Assembly: GCA_900554715.1 (NCBI GenBank)
Contig: USIN01000059.1
Location: forward strand, 1-8,952
Direction: 5' to 3'
DNA from: an uncultured Bacteroidales bacterium
Lineage (GTDB): Bacteria > Bacteroidota > Bacteroidia > Bacteroidales > Muribaculaceae
Length of the DNA stretch: 8,952 nucleotides
Shown piece by piece: positions 5,811 to 8,952 of this stretch. The notes under the pieces were generated by a model that saw only the letters and a program-made list of their open reading frames with translations, ran no database searches and was not told the origin of the DNA. A program made the translations under genes and the position numbers. Each line of letters opens with the position of its first letter. The first letter of the stretch is position 1.

Positions 5811-8800
5811 TTAGCGCTTATAGATTTTCTTGCCGTCGACGATATAGAAGCCCGGTCGCAGGGCGTTGAAGTCTTTGAGCGTGGCGTCGTGCTTGACGAT
5901 AATGCCCTGGAGGTTATAGACATCGTGTTTGGCAGTATCGTCGGGGTAGACGAATTCGACACCCGAGACCGCTTTTATCACGCACGTCGCCGACAGATTT
6001 GAGCCGTCGGTCGTCGAGGCTGTGATTGTCACATCTCCGACGGCGACGACGCTTACCAGACCGCTTGCCGAAACCGTGGCTATCGTTTCATCTGACGAGC
6101 GCCATTCAATCGTCTGGTTTGAGGCCTCGGCGGGTAGGATCGTCGCCGTCAACTGCACCTCATCTCCGACTGTTGCCGAAATCATGATTTGGTCAAGCTC
6201 TATTGACGTGGCAAGCGGAGCTAATACCGTTACATGGCAGCTCGCGCTCGCGCCGTTTGCCGCTGTCGCGGTGACTGTCGCTCCGCTGTCCTTCATGCCG
6301 ACTGCCGTGATCTGTCTGTTTTCATCTATTGTGATGACCTCGGTGTCCGACGACGTCCACGTCACGGTCTTGTCGGTGGCGTCATCGGGCATTACAGTGG
6401 CGGTGAGCACGAATGTCTCGCCTAATCTCAGTTCGATTGACTCATAATCCAAAGCCACTGACTCCACAGGTGTAGCAACGACTGTGACGGCGCATGTTGC
6501 CGAGACGTCGCCGCAAGTGGCTGTAATCACAGCCTCGCCGAGCGCCATGGCCGTAACCTTGCCTTCGGCATCAACCGTGGCGACAGCTTCATTCGACGAG
6601 GTCCATGTTACGGTCTTATCCGTAGCATCCTCGGGCATTACTGTGGCTGTCAAAGCTACGGTCTGATTTACTTTCAGCGAAGCCGTTGTCTGACTCAGAG
6701 TTACGCTTTCAGCCGGCGTGGGAATGACTGTGACGGCGCAAGTCGCTGAAACTTCGCCGCATTTTGCGGTAATCACAGCCTGTCCGAGTGCCTTGGCCGT
6801 AACCTTGCCATCGGCGTCGACAGTTGCGACGGCCTCGTTCGACGAAGTCCACGTCACGGTCTTGTCCGTAGCATCCTCGGGCATTACGGTGGCAGTCAGA
6901 GTCACTGTCTGCCCGACCCTCAGGCTTAAAGCCTGTTCGCTCAGAGTAATCGAGCTGACAGGTACGGGCAGCTCGCCTAATTTGACGTCGGAATCCGGAG
7001 TCGTGATGTTGACGCCGTCGGTCGAGCTAAGTTTGATGTTCTCGAAGCGCACCTGCTTGCCGGCGGCCGAGGCGCCCTCTATGCCCAGCGAAAACAGAAG
7101 CCCGTCATTGCCGGTGAAAGGTGTGTTCTTAAGCGAGAAAATCACTAACCGGTAGCGGTAGCGGTCGACTTTCGCCAGGGTGGCCGAGTGCCCCGACGCC
7201 CTTGCGGCGAGTTCGAGAAGCGACTCGTCGGTGCTGATGCCGTCGGGACAGACGATGTCGAGCTGCAGCGCGGCGATAGGCTCCTCGTTGCTCAGCGTGG
7301 CGTCGATCAGGAACTTGCCCCCGGCCGAGCGACCGGCGAACGACATCTCGTTAGGACTGTAGAAGTTGCCCGTGATGCTCACGCTCTTCATGCGGTTGTC
7401 GGGGTCGTTGGTATAGAGGTTCATCGTCGTGGCGAACTTGCCGAACTCGGGCTTTTTCATCCTTACGGTGATTTCGCTCTGACCGTAGGGTGCCACGACC
7501 AGGGGCATCGCCGTCTCGCACTCGGCTATATCGTCGGGGAAGACGACCTTTTCGATGGTCAGCGGCACGCTGCTGCCGTTATAGACGCTGTAGCCGAAGC
7601 TGTGTGTCCCGCTCAGAGCCACGTTGCCTATCTGCCAGTCTGAATCCGACGACAGCTGCGGCGAGTCTATCGTTACCGAGCCGCTGTAGACCTCCGACGT
7701 CATATCCTCGCCCGCCGCGTTAGCCAGGCGTGTCTTTTCAGGCGTGAGGGTGTAGTAGCCCGAGCGGCCTTTCAGTTTCAGGCGGAAACTGAGCAGTTCG
7801 CCGTCGTTGCCTTCTACGGCCTTGTTGCTGAGTCCGAAAAGCACGATGCGCAGACGACGGTCGGCGCCGACAGTGCTTTCGACGCTCAGTGCCGACGCAC
7901 GCGCGCCCTTGCTCACGCTGCCGTCGACGAAGTCGAGTTCGTCAGGCAGAGCTATCGAGAAGTCGGCGCCCGTGATCGGCTCCATATTGTTCATGCTGAC
8001 GCTGACGGTCACTTCCTCGTCGCTGATGCCCGAGGCATTGCCTATGTGGAGTTCGTTGACCGAGAAGGGTACGGACTGGATGCGTATGAACTGCCGGCGT
8101 CCGACGCCGTCGCTCTCGGGCGTGAAGCGTCCGTCGATGCCGGCGCTGCGCACGGTCGGGCTGTAGTGCAGCTCGATTGTTCCCCATTCGCCTTCGCCAA
8201 GTTGCTGCGGCATGACGGCCGTCAGGCCTTCAACGCCGGTGTCGTAGCCGCCGAAAGTCAGGGTAGTGGTGCCGCTGTTGCGGACACTGACATACTGCAC
8301 GGTCTCGCTTCTGATTGGCACGCGGCCGAAGTCGATGGCGGTCGTGCCGAGTTCGAGGCGCGGAGCGAGTATGTTGAGGCTGCCGCCCGAGGCTTCCGAC
8401 GCAAGCGCGTCGCCGCCTTTGCCGCTGAGTTTCACCCTCGGGGTGAGGTCGAAGCGTCCCGGATTGTCGCCGAGCTTCACCTTGAATGTCAGCAGGCGTC
8501 CGTTGCCGGCCGGTATAGTCGCGAGCGAGGTGTTGAAGATTACTATCACATAGTCGTTGCCGTTCATGTCGGCCGTGACGCTGTGGGCGGGCGCGCGGCC
8601 GCTGTCGAGCGACACACTCCCCTCGACCGGCCTTATGCCTTCGGGAAGGGGTATGCGTATCTCGGCGGCCGCGACATCGGCGGCGTCGGTCTTGAGTGCC
8701 ACCGTTATCGTGGCCTCGCCGTCCGGCGCTCCGTCGCCGCCTGTCACGGTCACGACATTAGCCGCGTGGAGGGCCGCCAGGCCCGTCCACAGCGACAATA

Positions 8801-8834
8801 CCGTGATCAGTAACCGTTGACTGAATGATTTCAT
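5811..8834 (-). CDS. Large exported multidomain protein: cohesin-like and ASH-like modules, four Big_2 Ig repeats, sorting tail
   Basis: This 1007-residue exported protein has a signal peptide (1-25, likely cleaved after ALHA) and no lipobox. Three segments resemble cohesin-type beta-sandwiches: about 26-156, 258-392 and 496-618. Each has a GxDGA or SNEEP-type opening, a hydrophobic PLPEG/ALPDE strand, an IVxF strand and a GNDG/GNGxLL motif. They alternate with two ASH/HYDIN-like (choice-of-anchor) segments at about 158-256 (FGRVPIRSETVQYVSVRNSG) and 393-495. Four bacterial Ig-like Big_2 domains follow at about 626-704, 708-786, 790-871 and 874-955, with VTWTSSN and ATVDADGKVTA signatures. 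The C-terminus (958-1007: DVYNLQGIIV, PGFYIVDGKKIYKR) resembles a Bacteroidetes T9SS-type sorting tail, so surface anchoring or release is likely. It probably acts in adhesion or protein assembly, but no enzyme domain or ligand is evident. The start overlaps the upstream gene's stop as ATGA, suggesting an operon and translational coupling. Confidence 0.9.
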   Translation of the reverse strand: MKSFSQRLLITVLSLWTGLAALHAANVVTVTGGDGAPDGEATITVALKTDAADVAAAEIRIPLPEGIRPVEGSVSLDSGRAPAHSVTADMNGNDYVIVIFNTSLATIPAGNGRLLTFKVKLGDNPGRFDLTPRVKLSGKGGDALASEASGGSLNILAPRLELGTTAIDFGRVPIRSETVQYVSVRNSGTTTLTFGGYDTGVEGLTAVMPQQLGEGEWGTIELHYSPTVRSAGIDGRFTPESDGVGRRQFIRIQSVPFSVNELHIGNASGISDEEVTVSVSMNNMEPITGADFSIALPDELDFVDGSVSKGARASALSVESTVGADRRLRIVLFGLSNKAVEGNDGELLSFRLKLKGRSGYYTLTPEKTRLANAAGEDMTSEVYSGSVTIDSPQLSSDSDWQIGNVALSGTHSFGYSVYNGSSVPLTIEKVVFPDDIAECETAMPLVVAPYGQSEITVRMKKPEFGKFATTMNLYTNDPDNRMKSVSITGNFYSPNEMSFAGRSAGGKFLIDATLSNEEPIAALQLDIVCPDGISTDESLLELAARASGHSATLAKVDRYRYRLVIFSLKNTPFTGNDGLLFSLGIEGASAAGKQVRFENIKLSSTDGVNITTPDSDVKLGELPVPVSSITLSEQALSLRVGQTVTLTATVMPEDATDKTVTWTSSNEAVATVDADGKVTAKALGQAVITAKCGEVSATCAVTVIPTPAESVTLSQTTASLKVNQTVALTATVMPEDATDKTVTWTSSNEAVATVDAEGKVTAMALGEAVITATCGDVSATCAVTVVATPVESVALDYESIELRLGETFVLTATVMPDDATDKTVTWTSSDTEVITIDENRQITAVGMKDSGATVTATAANGASASCHVTVLAPLATSIELDQIMISATVGDEVQLTATILPAEASNQTIEWRSSDETIATVSASGLVSVVAVGDVTITASTTDGSNLSATCVIKAVSGVEFVYPDDTAKHDVYNLQGIIVKHDATLKDFNALRPGFYIVDGKKIYKR
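6223..6971 (-). repeat. Tandem 246-base coding repeats (Big_2 units 1-3)
   Basis: Three Big_2 units of the Ig-like protein repeat with a period of 82 codons, for example the shared GACTGTGACGGCGCA at 6480 and 6726 on the plus strand. By my count, units 1 and 2 agree at about 65 of 82 residues, including 29 identical residues in a row (646-674). Unit 3 keeps the central ATDKTVTWTSS. The fourth unit (5964-6218) is 85 codons and much more diverged. The DNA-level similarity of units 1 and 2 implies recent duplication or gene conversion. Confidence 0.85.
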
Positions 8835-8952
8835 TTCTTGATTACTTTATGTGTCTGAACGGCTGTTCCGTCGACGGTGAGTGTAAGCATATAGAATCCT
8901 TTGCCGAGCGCGCTGCCGTCGATGACGACATTGTGCTCGCCGTAGCCGAGGG
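8831..8952 (-). CDS. C-terminal end of a T9SS substrate protein (5' part outside window)
   Basis: Only the last 39 residues are visible, in a frame open to the window edge that ends in TGA at 8833-8831. The translation, including GYGEHNVVIDGSALGKGFY and MLTLTVDG with a final HKVIKK, is a textbook type A T9SS C-terminal sorting domain: a G..N.V.I....L..G.Y.L.......... K.IK pattern that PorU-type sortases remove after export through the outer membrane. The catalytic or binding part lies upstream and cannot be named. The stop overlaps the ATG of the 1007-residue gene by four bases (ATGA), so the two are very likely co-transcribed and functionally linked at the cell surface. Confidence 0.85.
   Translation of the reverse strand, partial: LGYGEHNVVIDGSALGKGFYMLTLTVDGTAVQTHKVIKK

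Noticed and set aside
8046..8813. 255-codon plus-strand frame opposite the 1007-residue gene
   Set aside because: The minus-strand gene has a signal peptide and recognisable repeated domains through this stretch. The plus-strand product has none and is Ala/Arg/His-rich shadow sequence.

Overview
The window looks like chromosomal DNA of a gut-type Bacteroidales bacterium, and I would guess Muribaculaceae or a close relative (inference). The signs are: no Shine-Dalgarno sequences before the starts, an exact TAnnTTTG Bacteroidetes -7 promoter element, a lipoprotein whose Cys is followed by SDDDD (the surface-export signal type described for Bacteroides), a PepSY-like lipoprotein, and a type IX secretion (T9SS) C-terminal tail at the right edge. 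Coding DNA is GC-rich and intergenic DNA is AT-rich.

Left half, plus strand (1-4157). The 3' two-thirds of argS (arginyl-tRNA synthetase) is followed 45 bases later by a Bax inhibitor-1/YccA-type membrane protein, which ends in a clear hairpin terminator. Next come an unrecognised 92-residue protein, a surface lipoprotein with PepSY-like repeats that ends in a perfect 18-bp terminator stem, and a complete alanine dehydrogenase (ald) with all expected catalytic residues. These are mostly separate transcription units. Apart from the ald promoter guess, no convincing promoter motif was found for them.

Middle (4158-5810). An AAA ATPase/DUF4143-type gene is broken by a frameshift near 4766. It can be rebuilt as one protein of about 401 residues. 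Its 224-base upstream region is unusual: three exact copies and one 8/10 copy of the near-palindrome AAAGCACTTT lie 32-34 bases apart, with a terminator hairpin among them, and the last copy sits inside a good Bacteroidetes promoter. The 224-base region after the gene holds no gene but has three strong palindromes; one is the probable terminator of the convergent minus-strand gene.

Right half, minus strand (5811-8952). A two-gene cluster codes for exported proteins. The end of a T9SS substrate overlaps by 4 bases (ATGA) the start of a 1007-residue protein with three cohesin-like and two ASH-like segments in alternation, four bacterial Ig-like (Big_2) repeats and a probable sorting tail.

No RNA gene, CRISPR array, transposase or phage gene was seen. 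No gene-free stretch exceeds 300 bases. The least explained features are the repeat/promoter region before the broken ATPase and the architecture of the 1007-residue surface protein.
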